Positions 27,481 through 34,680 are shown, numbered from the stretch's first letter. The stretch is DNA of 48,567 bases from Pseudomonadota bacterium (GCA_021785795.1 JAJYEK010000016.1:1-48567), one strand, 5' to 3'. Numbers and translations: made by a program. The notes: a model not told the origin generated them from the sequence alone.

Positions 27481-28955
27481 CCGCCGGCGCCTTGCACCTT
27501 GTTGTGCCAGATCAAGCGCGGGCCGTGGATTTTCTGGCCACGCTTTCACCGATTGAGTACGACAGGAGGCGTGACGCGCTGGCTGATGTGCTAAGTTGTC
27601 GCGTCTCATCGCTCGACACCGAGGTGGCACAGCGCCGCCCACAGGCCGCTGCCCAAGACGGCGGCCAAGGGCGAGCGTTCACGATCACGGAACCCGAGCC
27701 GTGGCCGCATCCGGTGGACGGCGCGGCCCTGCTTGATGAGCTGGCGTCGGTGTTCAGACGCTTCGTCGTCCTGCCGGATCACGGCGACACCATCGCGGCT
27801 CTGTGGGCGCTTCACTCATACGCATTCGATCGAGGGCACATCACACCGATTCTTGTAATTGACTCGCCAGAGAAAGGCTGCGGAAAGACTACGCTTCGTG
27901 ATGTTCTGGCACAGCTAGTACGGTCCGCACTCTCGACCGACGGCATATCGTCCGCTGCGGTATTCAGGATCATCGAAAAATGGCGGCCCACGCTGCTGCT
28001 CGATGATTTCGACTCGTGGGGCCGAGAAAATGAGGAGCTGCGCGGTGTTCTGAACACAGGCTATCGGAAAGGCGGCGCATACGTCCGTTGCGTCGGAGAT
28101 GACAGCGAGCCACGCGGCTTCCTCACCTTTGCCCCAAAGTGCATTAACCTGATCGGTCGCTTGCATCCCACGTTGCATGACCGCGCCGTCACCATCACTA
28201 TGCGCCGCAAACTTCGCGGCGAGGCGGTGGAATCACTGCACGGCTTTGACGGCGAGGAACTGCGCCGCAAATGTGCGCGGTTAGTTCAGGACAACGGACA
28301 TCACATTGAGGTGGGCAATCCGGCGATGCCGCAAGGTTTGTTCAACCGGCAAGCGGATAACTGGCGTCCGCTATTGGTGCTCGCCGAGATTGCCGGCGGC
28401 CAGTGGCCCGAGAAGGCACGGCGTGCGGCACTGGCGGCAGTGAACTCGAACACTGATAACGAATCCCTAGGCGTTGCGCTGCTAGCGGATATCAGGGAAA
28501 TTTTTGGGGCGCGATCCGCTGATCGGCTGCCGACCGATATGCTAATCCGGCACCTTGTCGCCATCGAAGAAAAACCCTGGGGGGATCTTCGTGGTAACCC
28601 GATCGATTCCCGGAGCCTAGCGCGGCTGCTGAGGCCATTTGGGATCCTGCCCGGCACAATCCGGATAGGCGAAAAGACGGTTAAGGGATATCATCTCGAC
28701 CGCTTCGAGGATGCCTTTGGCCGGTACTTGGCCTCTGAATCCGTCACAACGTCACAGCCCTGCAAAACAAGCCATTTTCTCGAAAATTCATCCGTAACAC
28801 GATCCACGCCCGTGACGGATCGAAATGCTGAAAACGCCCTTAAAAATGGGCATTGTGACGCTGTGACGGATACCGACCCCTTCCCGCCCGAGGAAGGAGA
28901 CCCAGGCCCATTTGGGGATGCAGTAGCTGTGCGACCGCGCAAGGTGGCCATGTGA
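27477..28955 (+). CDS. DUF3631-type P-loop ATPase (replication/helicase-like)
   Basis: 492 aa. Walker A PEKGCGKTTL (about 131-140) and Walker B PTLLLDDFDSWGREN (about 171-185) are clear; further DUF3631 marks are TDGISSAAVFRIIEKW, GGAYVRCVGDD, FAPKCINLIGRLHPTLHDRAVTI and LRRKC. DUF3631 proteins are found in prophages, plasmids and satellites, often as the C-terminal part of primase-helicases; here no primase domain is visible in the first 80 residues. The last 60 residues are low-complexity and acidic. It probably drives replication of the element, but this has not been shown for such stand-alone forms. It overlaps both neighbours by four bases. Confidence 0.85.
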   Translation: MTAGALHLVVPDQARAVDFLATLSPIEYDRRRDALADVLSCRVSSLDTEVAQRRPQAAAQDGGQGRAFTITEPEPWPHPVDGAALLDELASVFRRFVVLPDHGDTIAALWALHSYAFDRGHITPILVIDSPEKGCGKTTLRDVLAQLVRSALSTDGISSAAVFRIIEKWRPTLLLDDFDSWGRENEELRGVLNTGYRKGGAYVRCVGDDSEPRGFLTFAPKCINLIGRLHPTLHDRAVTITMRRKLRGEAVESLHGFDGEELRRKCARLVQDNGHHIEVGNPAMPQGLFNRQADNWRPLLVLAEIAGGQWPEKARRAALAAVNSNTDNESLGVALLADIREIFGARSADRLPTDMLIRHLVAIEEKPWGDLRGNPIDSRSLARLLRPFGILPGTIRIGEKTVKGYHLDRFEDAFGRYLASESVTTSQPCKTSHFLENSSVTRSTPVTDRNAENALKNGHCDAVTDTDPFPPEEGDPGPFGDAVAVRPRKVAM

Positions 28956-29260
28956 GCGCCGCGCTCGCCATCAAGAGCGAGGCCGCACGCCGGGGCATCC
29001 GGTTGTGGATCGACGGAGGCCGGCTTATTGCCGAGGGTCCGCTATCGGATCAGTTCATCGAGCGGCTGCGTGCAAACAAGTCCGAACTCATGGCGCTGCT
29101 GCGGCCGCGCATGGCGGTCTATCAGTACCGTCTTGTCGACACGCCGACCACCTGGCTGTTCTACCTGGCCCCGGGCCTCGACCTTGCCGGGGCGGAACAT
29201 GCTTTGCGGGCACGCTACGAAGCGCGACTGCTGGAGGTGCGACCGCATGACGCGCCCTGA
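28952..29260 (+). CDS. Small protein with TubC-docking-like domain
   Basis: 102 aa from a GTG that overlaps the preceding stop (GTGA). Residues about 5-50 (AIKSEAARRGIRLWIDGGRLIAEGPLSDQFIERLRANKSELMALL) fit the small TubC N-terminal docking-like fold, known from polyketide/peptide synthetases and also seen as single-domain proteins in mobile elements. The remainder (YRLVDTPTTWLFYLAPGLDLAGAEHALRARYEARLLEV) is unrecognised. A protein-protein adaptor for the upstream ATPase is a plausible inference. Confidence 0.7.
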   Translation: MSAALAIKSEAARRGIRLWIDGGRLIAEGPLSDQFIERLRANKSELMALLRPRMAVYQYRLVDTPTTWLFYLAPGLDLAGAEHALRARYEARLLEVRPHDAP

Positions 29261-29381
29261 CATATCGCAACACGAGATACAAGAATCGCCGATGGCTCGT
29301 CTCTACCGGAGAGACGCGGCTTGTCCCGCCGCTGGGCCGTCGGCACCCACGTTCACCCCAACCCCGAGGAATGACCGATGA
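29247..29381 (+). CDS. 44-residue small protein, translationally coupled
   Basis: An ATG at 29247 has an excellent ribosome site (GGAGGT, 8-base spacing), overlaps the upstream gene by 14 bases, and its TGA overlaps the ATG of the next gene in an ATGA junction. The product begins MTRPDISQHEIQESPMARLY and has an Ala/Pro/Thr-rich tail. No family is recognised. The placement on both sides argues for real translation, perhaps only as a coupling leader for the following gene. Confidence 0.55.
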   Translation: MTRPDISQHEIQESPMARLYRRDAACPAAGPSAPTFTPTPRNDR

Positions 29382-29791
29382 ATAATAGACGCGATCCCGA
29401 GCAACTGGCCGATCCCCTCAACATGGAAGGCTCGCCGCAGGAAATTTTGATGAAGTCTGAAAAGTTGAAACCGCTATCGCCAACATTTCGCGATGTCAGG
29501 TTGCAGGGGCTAGATCCCGCGACTTTGGGCGAGATCGCCAAGGCAATTGTCCGGGACGTCAGTCCGCGCTTGGGGGATTCGGGGAAACTGATCGAATATA
29601 GCTGGAGGGATAAAACTGGCCGCGAAGTCTCGAAATTTGTTGGCGACATCGGATCGTGGATGCGGCCGTACATGGCCAAGCCGCGCATCTGTCGGCTTAA
29701 TTTGCGCCCCGGCCAGCGAAAGGAAACCGTGACGATTCCAGTTGGCCATCACGCCGTGGTCGTCCCAGATGAACCGCGGAACAAGCGCTAA
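29378..29791 (+). CDS. Unknown island protein (137 aa)
   Basis: 137 aa, soluble, mixed charge. It begins MNNRRDPEQLADPLNMEG; the central part (LDPATLGEIAKAIVRDVSPRLGDSGKLIEYSWRDKTGREVSKFVGDIGSWMRPYM) looks like a folded alpha/beta region and the C-terminus (KETVTIPVGHHAVVVPDE) like a beta hairpin. No motif is recognised. GAGG lies eight bases before its ATG, which overlaps the stop of the 44-residue frame. It belongs to the alpA-DUF3631 operon. Confidence 0.7.
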   Translation: MNNRRDPEQLADPLNMEGSPQEILMKSEKLKPLSPTFRDVRLQGLDPATLGEIAKAIVRDVSPRLGDSGKLIEYSWRDKTGREVSKFVGDIGSWMRPYMAKPRICRLNLRPGQRKETVTIPVGHHAVVVPDEPRNKR

Positions 29792-29802
29792 GGCCGCCCG
29801 AA

Positions 29803-30066
29803 ATGGCACGCAAACAACAGGTTCCAGCATGTCCTACCCCGCCCGTCATTTCGCGAAATTTGCTGCGGCTGGAGTCGATCGCGAAAGAGCTTGGCCGGAT
29901 CTACCGTGCCATGCGTCGGGGCGAGATCGAGACACAGGACGGCACGCGCCTGGCGTACGTGTTACGCCAGCTTTCGGACGTGCTGGAACTGCTGCAACTA
30001 GAGGCGCGCATTACCGCGCTGGAAAATCAGACGGCCGAGGAATCTGACTATGGCAATGAATCTTGA
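29803..30066 (+). CDS. Unknown small helical protein (87 aa)
   Basis: 87 aa with a long predicted helix (ISRNLLRLESIAKELGRIYRAMRRGEIETQDGTRLAYVLRQLSDVLELLQLEARITALENQ, about 16-76) that is probably a coiled coil or helical hairpin. Similar small proteins occur in prophage and island replication modules, but I cannot name a family. It begins 11 bases after the previous stop and overlaps the next gene by 17 bases. Confidence 0.7.
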   Translation: MARKQQVPACPTPPVISRNLLRLESIAKELGRIYRAMRRGEIETQDGTRLAYVLRQLSDVLELLQLEARITALENQTAEESDYGNES

Positions 30067-30409
30067 AGGCCGGGTGCGCCGGCTTGAGCAACGGCACCCG
30101 GAAGGCGGGGAATGTTTTTTTCTGAATATCGGGCTCGTGCCCGATGCCATCGCGACAAGCTCGTGGCGCGATGATCCAGAAGGCGGCCCGCCCCTCGTGC
30201 GAGGCGACACAGAAAGCCCGCGTGCTTTTTGCCGGCGCGTGATTCGGGCCGCACGTCGAAACGGCGCAACCGTTGGTTACATCTCCGTTCCACCGACAGA
30301 CACTGCCATGTTGCAAGCAATTAAGTCCGATGGGCGCCTTCTCGGGCCTATGGTCTTTGGTCTGATCGATCCGGATGGCGACATTGATGGGAGAGGATCG
30401 GCGTCTTAG
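30050..30409 (+). CDS. Unknown small island protein (119 aa)
   Basis: 119 aa. Start MAMNLEGRVRRLEQRHPEGG resembles the N-terminus of many small phage and island proteins that open with a short 'L-x-R-V-x-x-L-E' helix; the second Met at 30056 is an alternative start. The rest (FFLNIGLVPDAIATSSW, VGYISVPPTDTAMLQAIKSDGRLLGPMVFGLIDPDGD) has no recognised motif. It is the last gene of the alpA-DUF3631 operon, overlapping the previous frame by 17 bases. Composition drops sharply after its stop. Confidence 0.7.
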   Translation: MAMNLEGRVRRLEQRHPEGGECFFLNIGLVPDAIATSSWRDDPEGGPPLVRGDTESPRAFCRRVIRAARRNGATVGYISVPPTDTAMLQAIKSDGRLLGPMVFGLIDPDGDIDGRGSAS

Positions 30410-30437
30410 GCCCGCCGCAACGAACTGGTGACATCAA

Positions 30438-30466
30438 TTGACAAACTTTGTACCATGTGCTGTAAA
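30438..30466 (+). promoter_or_regulatory. Sigma70-like promoter for the cargo operon
   Basis: TTGACA (30438-30443), a 17-base spacer and TGTAAA (30461-30466) form a good sigma70-type promoter about 120 bases before the TIGR04255-like gene. The 180-base leader is AT-rich and contains further -10-like TATAAT boxes near 30510 and 30530 and the partly repeated words GATTTATA/GATTTAT around 30532-30552, so more than one start point or an operator is possible. Confidence 0.5.
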
Positions 30467-30588
30467 TTGGTTCGGCTGCGCGATTTATACAAATAAAACA
30501 CTGAGTTATAATGAACCTGCAATGGCGTATAATGATTTATATGATGATTTATAAATTCGTCCTCTCGCAACCAATCAAATGGTAACCA

Positions 30589-31335
30589 ATGACTAGGCTG
30601 TTACCTCCGGAGAAGCTTAAGGACGATTGTATCCTTGAGGCGATATGCGAAGTACGTTTTGATACAAGCGAGCAACCGGAAATTGTTATTGGTCGATTGA
30701 GCGACCAAGATCCTTGGAAGGACTTTTCCAAGGGGCGACTCCCTACTGCCGAAATCCCAGCATCACTCAGAGCAGTTAATGAACAACTAAGATACCAACC
30801 TGTTTTGCAATTACGTAGTGCTGATGGTGCATCTCTCCTAAAGGTTGGCAGCAATGTTGTTTCTTACCACAGCGTCGATAAGTACTGTGGTTGGAAGCAG
30901 TTTCAACCCGCCCTTATTTCGGTTTTCGAGATGCTGTTTGCGTGTGTCAAAGATGCTGCGATTAATAAGATTGGATTTCGTTACGTTAACGCTATCACAT
31001 CCAACCGACATTATATTGCGGATGTTAATAGTCTTGATTTAAACGTTGAGGTGAATGGTGAAGAATTGGGCGAACCAATTAACCTGAACTACCTTGTGAA
31101 GAATGATGATGCACACGCGACCATGACTCGAATTGCGTCCCCGTATTTTGTACAAGGCGCCTTACCGAAGGATACAACGGTTGTAGTGGACATCGATGTT
31201 TCATCCCCAGCACATTTTCAAGTGAAAGAAACGAGCGCCGCAGTCGCCTGGGTTGAGACAGCTCATAAATTTGAGAAAGAGGCTTTTTTCAAGCTCATAC
31301 CTAGCGAAATCTTGGAAAAACTCGTGGAGAAATAG
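30589..31335 (+). CDS. TIGR04255-family-like protein
   Basis: 248 aa, soluble. The start RLLPPEKLKDDCILEAICEVRFDT, the middle GSNVVSYHSVDKYCGWKQFQPALISVFEMLF and NKIGFRYVNAI fit my memory of the sporadically distributed TIGR04255 family, found in bacteria and archaea in variable loci and without a known biochemical role. Codon use is AT-rich, unlike the island core and host. It is first in a three-gene operon (2-base then 9-base gaps). Ribosome site is weak. The family match is a recollection, not a search result. Confidence 0.72.
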   Translation: MTRLLPPEKLKDDCILEAICEVRFDTSEQPEIVIGRLSDQDPWKDFSKGRLPTAEIPASLRAVNEQLRYQPVLQLRSADGASLLKVGSNVVSYHSVDKYCGWKQFQPALISVFEMLFACVKDAAINKIGFRYVNAITSNRHYIADVNSLDLNVEVNGEELGEPINLNYLVKNDDAHATMTRIASPYFVQGALPKDTTVVVDIDVSSPAHFQVKETSAAVAWVETAHKFEKEAFFKLIPSEILEKLVEK

Positions 31336-31337
31336 AT

Positions 31338-31598
31338 ATGCTACTAGGACCCACATGCGCCTCTGCAATATGTTTTGCGCCGGAGTTGGATCTTTATAGC
31401 CTGTCAGGTACGGAAAGAGCCGAGATACGGCAGGCTGCTCCGCCAAAAGCGAGTCACTTTATTAATGTCCAATATATCGTGATTTCCTCTAGAGGGATGC
31501 CAACTCGATATCTTACTGAACGTGAACAGAGTGCGTTGGATCGCGCACTCTATAAATCAATCAGGATTGTCGGCAGAGGAAGACAAACTAGGACTTGA
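31338..31598 (+). CDS. Unknown small protein in cargo operon (86 aa)
   Basis: 86 aa, two bases after the TIGR04255-like stop with GGAG eight bases upstream of its ATG. N-terminal part (LLGPTCASAICFAPELDLYSL) is mildly hydrophobic but not a clear signal peptide; the C-terminal part (YLTEREQSALDRALYKSIRIVGRG) looks like a helical segment with a basic end. No family recognised. Size and position between two larger genes are like an antitoxin or adaptor, which is inference only. Confidence 0.65.
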   Translation: MLLGPTCASAICFAPELDLYSLSGTERAEIRQAAPPKASHFINVQYIVISSRGMPTRYLTEREQSALDRALYKSIRIVGRGRQTRT

Positions 31599-31607
31599 TC
31601 AAGCCGA

Positions 31608-32165
31608 ATGGATTTCGATACAGCCTATGGCCATCTGAAGAATCACTTACGGGTTGATCCGGGACGGTTTTACTATGGCGGTACGGGACTAAGCTTGGGT
31701 GTAGGTCAATTTTATTTGGATGTCCACTTTCCCATTTTTAACGAAGATGACCAATCATTCGACACAGCTATCGGCATCGCTTATATACTTACCCACGAAT
31801 GTGATATCGATCAAAATAATAGGCGCCCATTTAATACTTATCTTTTGATTTGCCCAGTTATAGATTTTCGAAATTTTGTCACGGAGCTTCAGCCATTATT
31901 TTCTGAAAGCGATTTCATCAGTTTTCTTGCCCGTGTTGGTAAAAGAGAAGTCTCGCGCCTAATCTACATTCCTCATTATCAGCCGCACCTCCCTTATGGC
32001 GGTTTGCTTTACCTTAACCGCATAACACACACGCACGTCAACGTCTTTGCAAATGAAAGCGTGAAACGGATATGTTCCGTTACAAATTATGGATTGAAGG
32101 AGATCGATGCCGCGTTAGAGAATCACTTGCTGAGGCCAAAGGACGAACAGCTGGCTGGTACTTAA
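31608..32165 (+). CDS. Unknown protein with THECDID motif (185 aa)
   Basis: 185 aa, soluble. Residues 58-68 read AYILTHECDID, resembling a '(S/T)xxCD(I/L)' motif I recall from uncharacterised proteins in variable genomic regions; nearby NRRPFNTYLLICPVID and the later FLARVGKREVSRLIYIPHY look like a compact alpha/beta fold. No catalytic family can be named. AT-rich codon use like its two upstream partners. It starts nine bases after the previous stop and ends the operon. Confidence 0.68.
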   Translation: MDFDTAYGHLKNHLRVDPGRFYYGGTGLSLGVGQFYLDVHFPIFNEDDQSFDTAIGIAYILTHECDIDQNNRRPFNTYLLICPVIDFRNFVTELQPLFSESDFISFLARVGKREVSRLIYIPHYQPHLPYGGLLYLNRITHTHVNVFANESVKRICSVTNYGLKEIDAALENHLLRPKDEQLAGT

Positions 32166-32459
32166 AGCGACGCAGCAGCACGAGTCCGGAGACCACCGCT
32201 TCATCAGCGGCTGCTGTCAGCGCATGTGACGGTGCAAGCGACGACTTGGTACTGTGCTCTTGGTTGACTAGGGAGGCTGCTCAGGACCAGGCAGTAGTCA
32301 CGCCATAATGGGTAAGGGAAATTGCGGAATAGACACTAATCGCGCCTCTAGCCGGCCAACGTCCATGAATGAATTAATAATGGTGCAGCTTTCATGGGGG
32401 TATATTTGGGGGTATTGCTGTAATATATCGAAACATAATAAACATTAATTCAATATCTT
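32166..32459. other. Gap at right end of island, no gene
   Basis: 294 bases between the last cargo gene and xthA with no gene. Base composition is mixed, changing to AT-rich over the last 60 bases. It holds the right-end repeat pair and probably the present xthA promoter. Confidence 0.5.
32396..32415. repeat. Right-end GGGGGTAT pair
   Basis: GGGGGTAT at 32396-32403 and again at 32408-32415, separated by ATTT, repeats the left-end pair (there separated by CCTT) with the same 12-base period and orientation. It lies 44 bases before the xthA start and marks the island's right boundary. Confidence 0.6.
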
Positions 32460-33239
32460 ATGGCGTTATTCAAAATAGCCACCTGGAACGTGAACTCATT
32501 GTCCGTGCGCCTCGAGCAGGTGCTGGCTTGGCTCGCAAGCGAGCAGCCCGAGGTGCTGGCACTGCAGGAGACGAAGCTCACTGATGACAGGTTTCCGGCC
32601 TCCGCGATCAAGGAAGCCGGATATCACGCGGTCTATTCAGGCCAAAAGGCGTATAACGGGGTTGCCCTCATCAGTCGCACGCCCGCGTCCGAGGTCGTTT
32701 TCGATATTCCGGGCTTACCGGACCCGCAAAGGCGGGTACTCGGCGCATCCTGGGGCGGTTTGCGGATCCTGAATATCTACGTCCCGAATGGCGAATCGGT
32801 CGGCTCGGAAAAGTACAGTTACAAGCTCAACTGGCTTTCGAAGCTATGCACCCATATCGAGCAGCAGATCGCCGGCAACCCGCACTTGGTGGTTCTTGGA
32901 GATTTCAACATCGCACCGGAGGAGCGCGATGTTTATGATCCGCAGTTATGGGAGGGGCGCGTTCTGTTCAGCGGTGCCGAGCGCGCCGCATTCCAGAAAA
33001 TACTCGGCGCTGGTCTGTGCGATACTTTTCGCCTGTTTGAGCAGCCAGAGCGGCAGTTCAGCTGGTGGGACTATCGGATGGGCGGCTTCCGCCGGAATCA
33101 CGGCTTACGCATAGATCACATATTGGCCAGCCGGGCATTGTGTCAGCGCTGCAGGTCATGCCGCATTGACCGCGGGCCGCGCGCGCTGGAGCGTCCGTCC
33201 GACCATACGCCGGTGGTCGCGGAATTCGATCTCGGCTAG
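32460..33239 (+). CDS. xthA: Exonuclease III
   Basis: 259 aa, usual length. An AP endonuclease and 3'-5' exonuclease for base excision repair. KIATWNVNSLSVRLEQVLAWL, LQETKLTD, YNGVALISR, NIYVPNGESVGSEKYSYKLNWL, LGDFNIAPEERDVYDP and RIDHILAS with the final SDHTPV give all the metal and catalytic residues. No Shine-Dalgarno is seen before the ATG, and its upstream region is AT-rich and lies against the island end, so the insertion may have changed its promoter. It converges on the PhnD-like gene with 22 bases between stops. Confidence 0.96.
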   Translation: MALFKIATWNVNSLSVRLEQVLAWLASEQPEVLALQETKLTDDRFPASAIKEAGYHAVYSGQKAYNGVALISRTPASEVVFDIPGLPDPQRRVLGASWGGLRILNIYVPNGESVGSEKYSYKLNWLSKLCTHIEQQIAGNPHLVVLGDFNIAPEERDVYDPQLWEGRVLFSGAERAAFQKILGAGLCDTFRLFEQPERQFSWWDYRMGGFRRNHGLRIDHILASRALCQRCRSCRIDRGPRALERPSDHTPVVAEFDLG

Positions 33240-33261
33240 ACGCCGCGCTATGCGGCCGGTA

Positions 33262-34098
33262 CTACTGGTCCGATGCCGTCCGCAGACCGAACCCCCAGAC
33301 ATCCTTGAGAAGCTTGCCGAGGCCGGCATATTCCTGCGCGGTGGCGGGCACAAACCGGCGAGCCTTGAACTCGGCTAGCAGCATTCGTGCTGCCGCGCTG
33401 CCTTGCGGGGACAGGAGCGCAGCGGCAATGCGTGCCCGCAGTGCCAGCGGGATTCGCGGTCCGGCCGAAAATGCCTGGTTCGGCAATGGCTCGCTGTGGA
33501 AAATCACCCTCGCCGCGTGGAATCGGGCGTTTATGTGCTGGTACAGCTTCGCCTGCATGATGGCGGCCGTGCATCGACCCGAGATAACCCCCTGGTAGGC
33601 CTGGGTGAACGTTCTCACGGCGACCACGTGCGGCTGGCGTGCCGGGTTCGTGAACTCGAACTGGATCGTAAGCGTGGCCAGATTGGGAGGGGCGAACCCG
33701 CATAGCGGATATCCCTCCAGATCCTTGAGGCTGTGCACCGACTTGTTATTTTTTGCCACGATGACGACAAAGCTCAGACTCCCCGGCAGTTTTACCAGCG
33801 GGGTCCATCCGAATTTTGCCATGCGCCAGCCGATGAACGCCGGTCCATCGAACACGATGTCATATGCCCCGCTGTGAATATCACTCTGATAAGACAGCCA
33901 GTTATCGACATACCGATAGGTGACTTTCTGTCCGGTGACCCGGCTGAGAAACCGCGCGATCGGGTCGTAGATCGCTTTGGCCTGGGTGATCGATTCCCGC
34001 GGCGGAGCGCCAAGTATCAAGTTGGCATAGGCCGGCACGCTGATCAGCGCGCAGATCAGAAGCAGAAACGCGCGCTTGGATTTTTTGGCCCAGTTCAT
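33262..34098 (-). CDS. PhnD-like periplasmic substrate-binding protein
   Basis: 278 aa from the ATG at 34098. Signal peptide (KKSKRAFLLLICALISVPAYA, cut near 25), then a type 2 periplasmic-binding fold of the phosphate/phosphite/phosphonate (PF12974-like) class: LILGAPPRESITQAKAIYDPIARFLSRVTGQKVTYRYVDNW, YDIVFDGPAFIGWRMAKFG, VIVAKNNKSVHSLKDLEGYPLCGFAPP. No transport ATPase or permease is adjacent, so it may sense or deliver a ligand to another component, or be an orphan. Frame extends upstream to 34326 but that part has no protein-like character. Confidence 0.88.
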   Translation of the reverse strand: MNWAKKSKRAFLLLICALISVPAYANLILGAPPRESITQAKAIYDPIARFLSRVTGQKVTYRYVDNWLSYQSDIHSGAYDIVFDGPAFIGWRMAKFGWTPLVKLPGSLSFVVIVAKNNKSVHSLKDLEGYPLCGFAPPNLATLTIQFEFTNPARQPHVVAVRTFTQAYQGVISGRCTAAIMQAKLYQHINARFHAARVIFHSEPLPNQAFSAGPRIPLALRARIAAALLSPQGSAAARMLLAEFKARRFVPATAQEYAGLGKLLKDVWGFGLRTASDQ

Positions 34099-34404
34099 TT
34101 GTAACCCCCCCAATTGGGCATCCCGCCGAGGGCCACGGGGCCCAGCTCGAGCGCTCTTCTGATGAAGCCAGCAGGAAATTGTTTGGATATTTGAACTATT
34201 AAAGTCTAGTACAAGAAACGAATTCCGCAGCGGTATTGGATCCATCCTGCTGCCGTCCGTCACCACAGGGGTGCCGCCGATACTGCAGGCTGCCCGGGTG
34301 CGTCCTCCGCTCCGGTTCGTTCCCAATACCCAATTCGAGCCAGCCCCCTTGCGAACCGGCAGGGGACATTACGACTTTGGGCCAACAATATGCACGATCG
34401 CCCC

Positions 34405-34434
34405 TTGGCACGGCTCGGGGGTGTGGGATATAGT
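34405..34434 (+). promoter_or_regulatory. Promoter of the glycine riboswitch/gcv leader
   Basis: TTGGCA (34405-34410), an 18-base spacer and TATAGT (34429-34434) make a good sigma70-like promoter whose start point would fall near 34441, directly ahead of the first aptamer. The intergenic region between here and the divergent PhnD-like gene (34099-34404) shows no gene. Confidence 0.65.
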
Positions 34435-34452
34435 GCTGTCGCGATCAGAATC

Positions 34453-34643
34453 CCTGCGGGAGAGGCCCTGGGCGTAAGCAGACACCAGGGCGCCGAAGGC
34501 GCAACCGCCCGGAAACGCTCAGGCAAAAGGACCGCAGCAGAGATAGGATCGACTCTGGAGAGCGATCAGGCCGACCCTTGGGTGTTACTCTGGGGCAGGC
34601 GCATCCACCGAAGGGGCTCAAGCTCTCAGGTTACCGGACAGAG
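34453..34643 (+). promoter_or_regulatory. Tandem glycine riboswitch
   Basis: Two glycine aptamers in series. Aptamer I is closed by CTGCGG (34454-34459) with CCGCAG (34532-34537) and contains GGGAGAGGCC, GCGCCGAAGGCGCAA and CTCAGGCAAAAGGACCGC. Aptamer II is closed by CTCTG (34553-34557) with CAGAG (34639-34643) and contains TGGAGAGCG, CACCGAAGGGGC and CTCTCAGGTTACCGG. These are the hallmarks of the glycine-sensing gcvT RNA, which usually turns on glycine-cleavage genes when glycine binds. Confidence 0.93.
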
Positions 34644-34680
34644 GGGCGATGGACACGACAGTCCATCGCCCTTTTTTATT
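34644..34680 (+). terminator. Intrinsic terminator following the glycine riboswitch
   Basis: GGGCGATGGAC (34644-34654) pairs perfectly with GTCCATCGCCC (34661-34671) around ACGACA and is followed by TTTTTTATT. It abuts the closing stem of aptamer II, so glycine binding can plausibly change whether it forms. It is the expression platform of the switch. Confidence 0.92.

Larger units (their letters stand above)
24306..32415 (+). mobile_element. Integrated genomic island (integrase-AlpA type, satellite-like)
   Basis: About 8.1 kb bounded by matching paired motifs (GGGGGTAT, 4 bases, GGGGGTAT) at 24306-24325 and 32396-32415. It contains a P4-type integrase at one end, a lipoprotein, an AlpA-like regulator, a DUF3631-type ATPase with a chain of small overlapping genes, and an AT-rich three-gene cargo. 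No capsid, portal, terminase, relaxase or secretion genes are visible, so if it moves it must borrow functions from another element. Gene density, overlaps and base composition unlike the flanks support horizontal origin. Exact attachment cores could not be defined: no tRNA or identical long duplication was seen. Confidence 0.75.

Noticed and set aside
24344..32165. Island as a full prophage or ICE
   Set aside because: No capsid, portal, tail, terminase, relaxase or type IV secretion gene is visible among the products.
32072..32308. 78-codon frame after the last cargo gene
   Set aside because: Begins inside the 185-aa gene in another frame, has Ser/Ala-rich low-complexity content and no ribosome site.
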